This document shows positions 57,691-64,000 of a DNA stretch of 64,000 nt, one piece after another. The DNA is from Luteimonas abyssi (lineage in GTDB: Bacteria; Pseudomonadota; Gammaproteobacteria; Xanthomonadales; Xanthomonadaceae), in the NCBI RefSeq assembly GCF_001482195.1, contig NZ_KQ759763.1, positions 2,295,258-2,359,257 of the forward strand, read 5' to 3'. The position numbers and the translations under genes were made by a program. Position 1 is the first letter of the stretch. Every line of letters begins with the position of its first letter. The notes beneath the pieces were generated by a model. The model saw only the letters and a program-made list of their open reading frames with translations, made no database searches and was not told where the DNA came from.

Positions 57691-59967
57691 TCAACGCATG
57701 ATCTTGTCGAGCGTGAGCGGCAGATCGCGGATTCGCCGCCCGGTGGCGTTGTAGATCGCGTTCGCCACGGCGGCGCCGACGCCGGTGATCGAGATTTCGC
57801 CGATCCCTCGCGCGCCGAGCGGCGCGAACGCGTCGGGCACATCGCTCCAGATCACGTCGATCTCGGGCACGTCGAGGTGCACCGGGATGTGATATTCGCC
57901 GAGCGAGGGGTTCATGATCCGGCCGTAACGCGGATCGAACTGCACCTCCTCCATCAGCGCCAGCCCGAGCCCCATGATGATGCCGCCGCGGAACTGGCTG
58001 GCCGCGGTCCTGGCGTTGAGGATGCGGCCGCAATCGAAGGCGCCCACGAACCGCGTCACCCGCGTCTCGCCCGTGCCTTCGTGGACACAGACTTCGCAGA
58101 ACTGCGCGCCGTATGAATGCATCGAACGGGCTTCGAGTTCTCCCGGCGCAGCGCCGACACCTTCGACCGCGATCTGGTCCATACCGGCTCTCGCCAGGAT
58201 CGCCGCGAACGTCTCGAACCGGGTGTCGTCGCCGACCCGACCCAGCCCCGCGGCCCGGAACTCGGCGTCGTCCGCCTGCAGTCCGGCCAGTGGCGAGGCA
58301 TCGCCGGCGAGGCGCAGCAGCGCATCTTTCAGTTTTCCGGCGGCATCCATCACCGCGGCCAGCAGCGACACCGTCTGCGCCGAGCCGCCTGCCGCCGGCC
58401 CGGCTGGAAGCCGCGAATCTCCGTATTCGAAGGCGACGGCCGACACCGGCAGACCGAAGCGTTCCGCCGCATGCTGGACCTGGACCGTCACCGTGCCCAT
58501 CCCCATTTCGTGCGCGGACGACCGCAGCGTCAGGCATCCGTCGACACCGAGCACCACGCCGACCTGCGCACCGGGCGCCCTGATATACGGATAGTAGGCC
58601 GTCGCCATGCCGTGGCCGATCCGCCACCGGCCGTCGCGATGACGACCCGGCTCGGCCGAGCGCTGCGACCAGCCGAAACGCTCCGCGCCCCTGTCGTACA
58701 TCTCGACCAGGCGCCGCGAAGAGAATGCCAACCCGCTGGAGGGGTCTCGTGGCGGTTCGTTGCGCTTGCGCAACGCGATCGGATCGATACCGATCTTTGC
58801 GGCCAGCTCGTCGAGCGCGCTTTCCAGTGCGAACGTCCCGGTAGCCTCACCGGGCGCGCGCATCGGGGCGGGTGGCATCATGTGGAGCGGCACGACCCGC
58901 TGCTCGATCTTCACCGTCTCCGATGCGTAGAGATGTCGCGCGGGAAAGCTGAACTGCTCGGGCCAGGTCGAATGCATGGCATTGGCGACGGTCCCGGTGT
59001 GGATGAGTGCGGTGAGCCTCCCCTCCTCGTCGGCGCCCAGCGCCACGCGCTGTCGCGTCTCGGTACGCCCCCCGGTAAAGCGGGACACATCCTCCCGGCT
59101 CAGCAGCATGCGAAGCGGTCGCTGCAACGCGCGCGCACCCGCGATGGCCAGGATCTGATGGTCCCAGAGCACCTTGCCGCCGAAGGCGCCGCCGACGAAC
59201 GGTGACACCACATGCAGCGCGTCGTCCTCGAGATCGAACATCTTGACCAGCGCCTTCCGGCTCGCGCCGATCAGCTGGCTCGCGTCATGCAACACCATCT
59301 GCGTACCCCGCCAGACTACGGTGCACGCATGGATCTCGATCGCCGAGTGCGCCATTCGCGGCGATCGGTAATCGGCATCGATCGAATAGGCCGATGCGTC
59401 GAGCATCGCCTCGGCATCGCCCTGCGCAAGGCACGCCGGCTCGCCCAGCACACTGTCGGGCGGCTCGGCTTCGTGCAGCAGCGCGTCGAGATCGGTCCGG
59501 CCGTCTTCGATCGCGTATTCGGCGACCACCAAGCGGCTGGCGTACTCCGCCTGCTCGAGCGTCTCGGCCACCACCATCGCGATCGGCTGACCATTCCAGT
59601 CGATCCGGTCGCCCTGCAACGGCGGGACCGGGTTGAAGGCCGCCCCGTCGACGGGATTCTCCACGAACAGGTCCGGTCGGCCGAGGGTGGGCGCATTCTC
59701 ATGCGTCATCACCAGCAGCACGCCCGGTGCGCGCCTGGCTGCGTCGACATCCAGTGCCACGATCCGTCCGGCGGCGATCGTGGACGTCGCCAGGAAGGCG
59801 TAGCACATGCCCTCGGGCCGGGTCTCGGCAGTGAAAACGGCGGTACCGGATGTCTTAAGCGGCCCATCCAACCTGGACATCGGCGCGCCCAACGCACCCT
59901 GACGCGTTCGCAGGCCATCCGGCGTTTTGCCGGGTTCCCATCGTTCGACGACCGGGACACCGCTCAT
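57691..59967 (-). CDS. Molybdenum hydroxylase large subunit, PaoC/aldehyde oxidoreductase type
   Basis: This 758-residue subunit binds the molybdenum cofactor and would oxidise aldehydes or related substrates. Features are SPFVGGAFGGKVLWDHQILA, PAPMRAPGEATGTFALESALD, AYYPYIRAPGAQVGV, GGSAQTVSLLAAV, and ARGIGEISITGVGAAVANAI with the catalytic Glu at about 724. The ending RIRDLPLTLDKIM is typical of PaoC. Its ATG overlaps the stop of the FAD-subunit gene (ATGA). No XdhC/PaoD-type cofactor-inserting protein is found in the window. Confidence 0.9.
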   Translation of the reverse strand: MSGVPVVERWEPGKTPDGLRTRQGALGAPMSRLDGPLKTSGTAVFTAETRPEGMCYAFLATSTIAAGRIVALDVDAARRAPGVLLVMTHENAPTLGRPDLFVENPVDGAAFNPVPPLQGDRIDWNGQPIAMVVAETLEQAEYASRLVVAEYAIEDGRTDLDALLHEAEPPDSVLGEPACLAQGDAEAMLDASAYSIDADYRSPRMAHSAIEIHACTVVWRGTQMVLHDASQLIGASRKALVKMFDLEDDALHVVSPFVGGAFGGKVLWDHQILAIAGARALQRPLRMLLSREDVSRFTGGRTETRQRVALGADEEGRLTALIHTGTVANAMHSTWPEQFSFPARHLYASETVKIEQRVVPLHMMPPAPMRAPGEATGTFALESALDELAAKIGIDPIALRKRNEPPRDPSSGLAFSSRRLVEMYDRGAERFGWSQRSAEPGRHRDGRWRIGHGMATAYYPYIRAPGAQVGVVLGVDGCLTLRSSAHEMGMGTVTVQVQHAAERFGLPVSAVAFEYGDSRLPAGPAAGGSAQTVSLLAAVMDAAGKLKDALLRLAGDASPLAGLQADDAEFRAAGLGRVGDDTRFETFAAILARAGMDQIAVEGVGAAPGELEARSMHSYGAQFCEVCVHEGTGETRVTRFVGAFDCGRILNARTAASQFRGGIIMGLGLALMEEVQFDPRYGRIMNPSLGEYHIPVHLDVPEIDVIWSDVPDAFAPLGARGIGEISITGVGAAVANAIYNATGRRIRDLPLTLDKIMR

Positions 59968-60950
59968 GCCGACCTCCCGGCCACATCCTCGAGCGTGGCG
60001 ACGAGGGTGCGCTTCGCCAGCTCGATTTTGAATCCATTCTGCGTCTGCGCCTGGGCCTGCTCGAGCTCGGCAGCGGCCGCCGCCTCGAAAGCCTCGCGTG
60101 TGGGTGCACGACCGGACAACGCCGCTTCGGCAGCCTCACAACGCCACGGGCGATGGGCAACGCCGCCAAGAGCGAGCCGCACCTCCAGGATCGTGCCGCG
60201 CTCCACGCGCATGATCGCCGCGACCGACACCAGCGCGAACGCATAGCTCGCCCGGTCGCGAACCTTTCGATACAACGACGCCGACCCGGCCGGCGCGGCC
60301 GGAAGCTCGACCGCTTCGATCAGCTCGCCCGGCCTGAGATTCGTCTCGACGTCCGGCGTCGCCCCGGGCAGACGGTGCAAGTCACGGAGCCCGATGACGC
60401 GCGATCCTGCAACCGACCGCAAATGCACGCGTGCATCGAGCGCGGCCAGCGCGACACACATGTCGGATGGATGCGTGGCGATGCAGGACGAGGAAGCCCC
60501 AAGAATGGCGTGGGCGCGGTTGAGCCCCTCGATCGCGTCGCATCCGCTGTCGGGCGTGCGCTTGTTGCACCGTCTCGAGCTGTCGTAGAAATAGGCGCAG
60601 CGCGTGCGTTGCAGAATATTTCCACCCACGGTGGCCATATTCCTTATCTGGGCCGACGCGCCAGACAGGATCGCCTGTGCCAGCACCGGATAATGCTGGC
60701 GGATGACCGCGGAGCCGGCGACCGTCGTATTGCTTGCGCCGGCGCCGATCAAGACGGTGCCGTCCTCCCGCGCATCGATGCTGTCCGGCAGCGCGCGCAC
60801 GTCGATGAGCGCGGGCGCGCGTTCGACGTTCTCGCGCATGAGGTCGACGAGATTGGTACCACCGCCGAGATACTTCGCCGCTGGCGTCGCAGCTTGCGCG
60901 CGTAACGCATCAGCGACGCTCGTCGCCCTCGTGTAGGAAAAATCGATCAC
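59964..60950 (-). CDS. Molybdenum hydroxylase FAD/4Fe-4S subunit, PaoB type
   Basis: This 328-residue subunit has the FAD-binding motifs KYLGGGTNLVDLM and ATVGGNILQRTRC, and a cysteine-rich insert (Cys118, Cys128, Cys137, with a further Cys at 156) like the extra [4Fe-4S] cluster of PaoB and 4-hydroxybenzoyl-CoA reductase. It passes electrons between the molybdenum subunit and the [2Fe-2S] subunit. It is the middle gene of the operon and overlaps both neighbours by ATGA. Confidence 0.9.
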   Translation of the reverse strand: MIDFSYTRATSVADALRAQAATPAAKYLGGGTNLVDLMRENVERAPALIDVRALPDSIDAREDGTVLIGAGASNTTVAGSAVIRQHYPVLAQAILSGASAQIRNMATVGGNILQRTRCAYFYDSSRRCNKRTPDSGCDAIEGLNRAHAILGASSSCIATHPSDMCVALAALDARVHLRSVAGSRVIGLRDLHRLPGATPDVETNLRPGELIEAVELPAAPAGSASLYRKVRDRASYAFALVSVAAIMRVERGTILEVRLALGGVAHRPWRCEAAEAALSGRAPTREAFEAAAAAELEQAQAQTQNGFKIELAKRTLVATLEDVAGRSA

Positions 60951-61450
60951 AGCGCACCTCCGTACACCTCAGCGATGGCGTCGACGATGCCGTTATGGGC
61001 ACCGCACCGGCACAGGTTGCCGCTCATCCGTTCGCGGATCTCGAGCTTCGACAGCGGCGCCGCACTCGCGCGCATGTCCTGGCTCTCGAAGCTCGGCAAC
61101 CCCTCGCCCGCCTCGGCCGCCATGCCGATCGCCGAGCAGATCTGCCCCGGCGTGCAGTACCCGCACTGGAAACCGTCGTGGGCCATGAAAGCGGCTTGAA
61201 GCGGATGGGGTGCGTCGGCCGTGCCGATCCCTTCGATCGTGGTGATGGCGACGCCCTCGTACTGGACCGCGAGTGCCAGACAGGCATTGATCCGCTTGCC
61301 GTCGGCGAGCACGGTGCAGGCACCGCACGCACCTTGATTGCACCCCTTCTTGGTCCCGGTCAGCCCGACATGCTCGCGCAGCAGATCCAGCAGGGACGTT
61401 CTGGGCTCGCATTCCACCGACACCTCTTTCTGGTTGATCACGAAGTTCAA
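60947..61450 (-). CDS. Molybdenum hydroxylase 2Fe-2S subunit, PaoA type
   Basis: This 167-residue subunit binds two [2Fe-2S] clusters: Cys37, Cys42, Cys45 and Cys57 in the plant-ferredoxin part (GCNQGACGACTVL) and Cys96, Cys99, Cys147 and Cys149 in the second (QCGYCTPGQI, NLCRCG). I propose the TTG at 61450, since AGGGAGAG stands about eight bases upstream and the protein then starts MNFVINQKEVSVE. A GTG at 61441 is also possible. A frame open to an ATG at 61606 adds 52 residues without a Tat signal, so the enzyme is predicted cytoplasmic, unlike E. coli PaoA. Confidence 0.85.
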   Translation of the reverse strand: MNFVINQKEVSVECEPRTSLLDLLREHVGLTGTKKGCNQGACGACTVLADGKRINACLALAVQYEGVAITTIEGIGTADAPHPLQAAFMAHDGFQCGYCTPGQICSAIGMAAEAGEGLPSFESQDMRASAAPLSKLEIRERMSGNLCRCGAHNGIVDAIAEVYGGAL

Positions 61451-62009
61451 ACCGTCTCTCCCTCTGTTTGCGCGAAGGCGTGCCGCCCCGCCCAAGGCGA
61501 CCCGGAGGGCCGTTTTTCGAAACAGCCGCACCCTGACTTGCCTGATCCTATGCGTTAGATGCCGCCCGGAAACCCTCACATCCCCGCAAGGCCGCGGGAT
61601 GGGCAATCAGCGAACGACAGAGCGCAACCTGCGCACGGGGAAACGTCACCTGCGCGAGCAATCGGCCCGACATGTGCAACGCGAGCAACGCATTTCAACG
61701 CACAGCGAGCTCGACGAGTGCCGGGCACGAACCCTCATCCGGCGGAGCTGCGCAAGCATCGCCCCACTCTCCACGATCATGTCGCCCGGGCGCGACGACC
61801 ATTCGCCTCGGCGAGCCTGGTGTGGGGCGTCGGCACATCCGCGGCGAACATAGACGATGCTCTGCACTGCAGGTGATACGGACCACCTGTCCAGGCGGTC
61901 GCGCCTCAGGCCTGGATCTCCCGACACCTGCACCTGTCGAGCGTCACTTGGCACGTGCGTCGCGTTCTCTCCGGGCGGCGACCGGCTCAGGTTCCAGCCC
62001 GACGCCGGC
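61451..62009. other. Intergenic, no gene recognised
   Basis: This stretch of 559 bases upstream of the paoA-like gene presumably carries the operon promoter, but I found no convincing -10/-35 pair. Open frames on both strands are Arg/Ser/Cys-rich with no domain. A GTTAGAT at 61554 resembles an integron core site, but it has no paired site. Confidence 0.4.
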
Positions 62010-62528
62010 TTACCCGGGCACCGCGCCGAGACACCCGGCCCCGGCATCGAGCGTGGGCGGCTCGTAGTGCACGGCGACCGCCAGCGAAGCGGCATCGTAG
62101 CGGGTGACCAGCAATCGTTGGCTGGCGAGGTACGTTCCGCGCAACGCGCGGTCTTCCAGGCAGATGACGAGATCCTCGATGCCGTCGCGGTTGAAGTCGC
62201 CCCGGCCGACGATCGTCAGGCGGCGGAGCCAGTCGGGCTCGCGCACCTCGAAAGCGTCGTCGGTCACCTCAGTGGGCGGTGGCGAGATCTGGGCGAATGT
62301 GCGCTGTTCCAGGCTGCGTTTCGGCCCCAGCGAACTGCGAAAGGTGGCGACATCGAGGTGGTCGAACAGGAACCGGGGCACGTCGTGGACAGGGAAGTAC
62401 GATGTCGCCCCGTCTACGGCATGGGCCGCGCCGGTCGCCAGCAGCAACGGGACGATGGCAGCCACCGCGCGCCTCCGCGCCGGGGACTCGCGATACCGTG
62501 CAGAATCCTTCGCTCCGTAGCTGGGCAC
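62010..62528 (-). CDS. Secreted protein with FG-GAP/VCBS-like segment
   Basis: This protein of about 172 residues has a signal-type N-terminus (RRRAVAAIVPLLLATGAAHA, cleavage after AHA) and a segment GRGDFNRDGIEDLVICLED that matches the calcium-binding core of FG-GAP/VCBS repeats. I chose the GTG at 62528 because AGGAAGG lies seven bases upstream; an ATG at 62573 would add 15 residues. The rest is not recognised. It is probably periplasmic or extracellular and stands alone. Confidence 0.6.
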   Translation of the reverse strand: MPSYGAKDSARYRESPARRRAVAAIVPLLLATGAAHAVDGATSYFPVHDVPRFLFDHLDVATFRSSLGPKRSLEQRTFAQISPPPTEVTDDAFEVREPDWLRRLTIVGRGDFNRDGIEDLVICLEDRALRGTYLASQRLLVTRYDAASLAVAVHYEPPTLDAGAGCLGAVPG

Positions 62529-62667
62529 GCGGACACCTTCCTGCCTCGACACTCCAGCGGCCACGGTACACATTCCGGTGCCCGCGCCGCCATCGCATCG
62601 ATGCCTCCCTCGCCGCCGCGACCGCAGCGGCGCCCACGCCGATGCTGCGATCGTGGGTCACCAGAAG

Positions 62668-62730
62668 GCCGAACGCCCCGCACGCATGCGAGCCCTGCCG
62701 CCGAAAGCGGCGTCGGCGGAGCTGTCAGGC
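62668..62730 (-). other. Possible degenerate attC site
   Basis: On the minus strand GCCTGAC is followed by a GCCGACGCCGC-TTT-CGGCGGC hairpin and ends at GTTCGGC, 63 bases in all. Each core site departs from RYYYAAC/GTTRRRY by one base. It has the order expected of the attC that would close the cassette starting at 63806. Confidence 0.25.
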
Positions 62731-63146
62731 GGGTCCAACGGCGATGACCGCATCCGAACGGGCCGGCACATCACGTTGTTCGACCTGGCGCCGGCTGGAG
62801 AGGCACGCCACGCCACACCGCTCAGGAGGGCGGTCAGGTTCGTTCCGCGACGACGTGCAGCTCATCGTGGAGTTCGGTATGCGACAGATACTCCGGGCTC
62901 ACGTTGAGAAGAGGCCTGCCCTTCGAGTTCCCCCGCAGCCCGAAGCGCTTGTCGCTCGATTGATCCATTTTTCCCGGCCGATGAACTGCCTGGCCTGCGA
63001 AATCTGGAGCTCCGTTTGGATCACCGCTTCAAAAAAGCAGATTTCCGCCACGCGCGTCGAGGATTGCCTGAGCGGCACTATGCGGATACAGCATGCCCAC
63101 CGCCTTGAGCTCCCCACGGAGTTATCGACCTGCCGCCCAGGATGCG
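62731..63146. other. Region downstream of the SUKH gene with coding remnants
   Basis: Apart from one small open frame, this region holds no gene I can support. In one minus-strand frame (about 63120 to 62834) the reading is protein-like except for a single TGA just after a run of six T, near 63030. The DNA is less GC-rich than the rest of the window, which fits accessory or transferred DNA. Confidence 0.35.
62834..62968 (-). CDS. Possible small protein or gene remnant, 44 residues
   Basis: The frame starts MDQSSDKRFGLRGNSKG and ends HDELHVVAERT. Its composition is balanced and not the Arg/Ala-rich pattern of chance frames here. The frame stays open 20 codons before the ATG and, beyond one TGA, continues further, so it may be the 3' end of a decayed gene. 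No strong ribosome site is seen. I recognise no family. Confidence 0.3.
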   Translation of the reverse strand: MDQSSDKRFGLRGNSKGRPLLNVSPEYLSHTELHDELHVVAERT

Positions 63147-63770
63147 TCAGCTTTTCGCCACTTGGGCAGCGTATTGCCACGTCGGGGAGTTGTACCAGTT
63201 CTCGACGTCGATATCACGAGCTGGCTGAAGCCATTCGACGCCTTCTTCGAGCGCGTCTTCTTGGAGCGAGTAGCGACCCGCGAAAAGGTCGTCTCCGAAG
63301 TTCTGAAGATAGTCCGAGACGGAGTCCGCCAGTTTAAGGGCCACGCCCGACTCACTGTCCACGAAAATGATCTGGCCAACGTCACCCCCGTCCACCGGGC
63401 TCAAGTCGACGAGGATCTTGCAACGCCCGCTGTCATGGCCGATCTCCAGACGCCGCCGCCCGAAACTGTACCCCTCGGCGATCCCGTGATCGGCAAATAC
63501 CATCGGATGACCGTCACCCTCTCGGGGGAGGGCGCTGAGTCTCGCCAAGAGAGTGTCGATATCTGTGAAGACGAGTCCATAGGCGAAGTTCGCGATGCCC
63601 TCGGGATCGTTTCCAGCCGTCGCCCGATAGAGCTGAAGAAGATCGAACGGCAGTGGCTCTCCGACCACCGCCTCCAATTCCTCCAACTGCGCAGCACTCG
63701 CGGCAGGAAGCAACGATCTTTCCACGAGCGGCGCCTGAGCCCTGAGGAGGGAGCGAATTCTGTCAATCAT
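63147..63770 (-). CDS. SMI1/KNR4 (SUKH) family protein, putative immunity protein
   Basis: This 207-residue protein has the SUKH pattern: AAQLEELEAVVGEPLPFDLLQLYR then TAGNDPEGIANFAYGLVF, with GQIIFVDSESGVALKLADSV further on. SUKH proteins commonly neutralise toxins of contact-dependent or polymorphic systems. No toxin gene is visible in the window. The gene starts 30 bases after an attC site read in the same direction, and its DNA is visibly less GC-rich than the neighbours, so it is probably carried on an integron gene cassette. Confidence 0.75.
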   Translation of the reverse strand: MIDRIRSLLRAQAPLVERSLLPAASAAQLEELEAVVGEPLPFDLLQLYRATAGNDPEGIANFAYGLVFTDIDTLLARLSALPREGDGHPMVFADHGIAEGYSFGRRRLEIGHDSGRCKILVDLSPVDGGDVGQIIFVDSESGVALKLADSVSDYLQNFGDDLFAGRYSLQEDALEEGVEWLQPARDIDVENWYNSPTWQYAAQVAKS

Positions 63771-63800
63771 CCTGGAGACCTATTGGCTTTGCTTCGAGCG

Positions 63801-63860
63801 AGCTAACGCCGAAGTGAAGTCGCGCCGCGAAGCGGCGTCGGTTCGAATGACTTGTTAGGC
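63801..63860 (-). mobile_element. Integron attC recombination site (59-base element)
   Basis: On the minus strand a 60-base imperfect palindrome begins with R'' GCCTAAC, continues AAGTCATTCG-AACCGACGCC and a CGCCGC-TTC-GCGGCG hairpin, and ends at R' GTTAGCT. R'' fits RYYYAAC exactly; R' fits GTTRRRY at six of seven bases. The arms (gaaccgacgccgcttcgcgg) closely resemble known attC sites such as those of aadA cassettes. The next cassette would begin at 63806 and carry the SUKH gene. Confidence 0.82.
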
Positions 63861-64000
63861 CTCGCGGGTGAACAAAGTTAAGTGCAACACCCACGCATGA
63901 TCGGCGATCCGCCCCCCACCACCCGGTCGCGACCCCACGACCCGCTTGGCACATCGCCAGGGTCGGCCCCCGCCACTGGCAGGCGGCCCCCAGCCCCCCC

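Noticed and set aside
61551..61562. GCGTTAGATGCC, resembling an integron core or attI insertion point
   Set aside because: GTTAGAT fits GTTRRRY, but no partner core, hairpin arms or integrase gene is near, so chance is the simplest explanation.
61646..62095. A 149-codon minus-strand frame upstream of the paoA-like gene
   Set aside because: It overlaps the end of the VCBS-like gene and is Arg/Ser/Cys-rich with no domain.
62899..63180. A 93-codon minus-strand frame downstream of the SUKH gene
   Set aside because: It overlaps the better protein-like frame ending at 62834, its N-terminal half is Arg/Ser/Cys-rich, and it has no ribosome site.
63763..63954. A 63-codon frame running through the attC site
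   Set aside because: Its sequence is produced by translating the attC palindrome, a common artefact in cassette arrays.

Overview
The window is GC-rich chromosomal DNA (roughly 70 % G+C by eye) from a gammaproteobacterium of the Xanthomonadaceae/Lysobacteraceae type, most like Lysobacter, Luteimonas or a close relative. Support comes from conserved gene orders (ffh near rpsP-rimM-trmD-rplS; murJ-ribF-ileS-lspA-ispH; rplU-rpmA-obgE), the MarR/NodT/EmrA/EmrB efflux operon, a creBCD locus, and an integron attC site at the right end. No phage, plasmid, insertion sequence, rRNA or CRISPR array was seen. The first 208 bases hold no gene I can support.

Layout. 0.2-6.8 kb: minus-strand translation and RNA genes (hslR, rplS, trmD, rimM, rpsP, ffh), with an aminotransferase and a nitronate monooxygenase inserted between rpsP and ffh. 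6.8-7.4 kb: intergenic DNA carrying a structured repeat found again at 30.8 and 31.2 kb. 7.4-13.1 kb: ypjD and a four-gene multidrug efflux operon. 13.2-16.2 kb: radA, a hypothetical gene, a 2OG-Fe(II) oxygenase and tRNA-Thr(CGU). 16.2-23.7 kb: envelope and isoprenoid genes (ispH, lspA, ileS, ribF, murJ). 23.8-30.6 kb: rpsT, obgE, rpmA, rplU, uvrA and a thioesterase. 31.4-33.5 kb: an ECF sigma operon. 33.7-39.3 kb: crotonases, a sulfurtransferase/Nudix/DUF1289 operon, an FKBP isomerase and nth. 39.5-44.4 kb: an OprP/OprO-like porin, a GT4 glycosyltransferase with a PAP2 phosphatase, and a nitrilase-like hydrolase with a GNAT enzyme. 44.5-49.8 kb: creBCD, rlmJ and a second GNAT enzyme. 50-54.2 kb: mfd and a YjjG-like HAD phosphatase. 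54.3-56.4 kb: three membrane-protein genes. 56.6-61.5 kb: a PaoABC-type molybdenum hydroxylase operon with an AraC regulator. 62-64 kb: accessory DNA with a secreted protein, a SUKH-type immunity gene and a 60-bp attC site.

Regulation readable from sequence includes good sigma-70 promoters for rpsT, rplU, tRNA-Thr and the FKBP gene, a PHO-box-like direct repeat upstream of the porin, a cre-tag-like repeat upstream of creD, and several -10 elements placed 6-7 bases before the start codon, which suggests leaderless transcripts. Many gene pairs share 4-base ATGA stop/start overlaps.

The most unusual points are the attC site with its probable immunity-gene cassette, the two-tier palindromic intergenic repeat whose outer stem changes sequence yet still pairs in two of three copies, and a DUF2628-like membrane protein fused to a SecD-like periplasmic domain. 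Family assignments rest on motifs recognised by eye; no database search was run.
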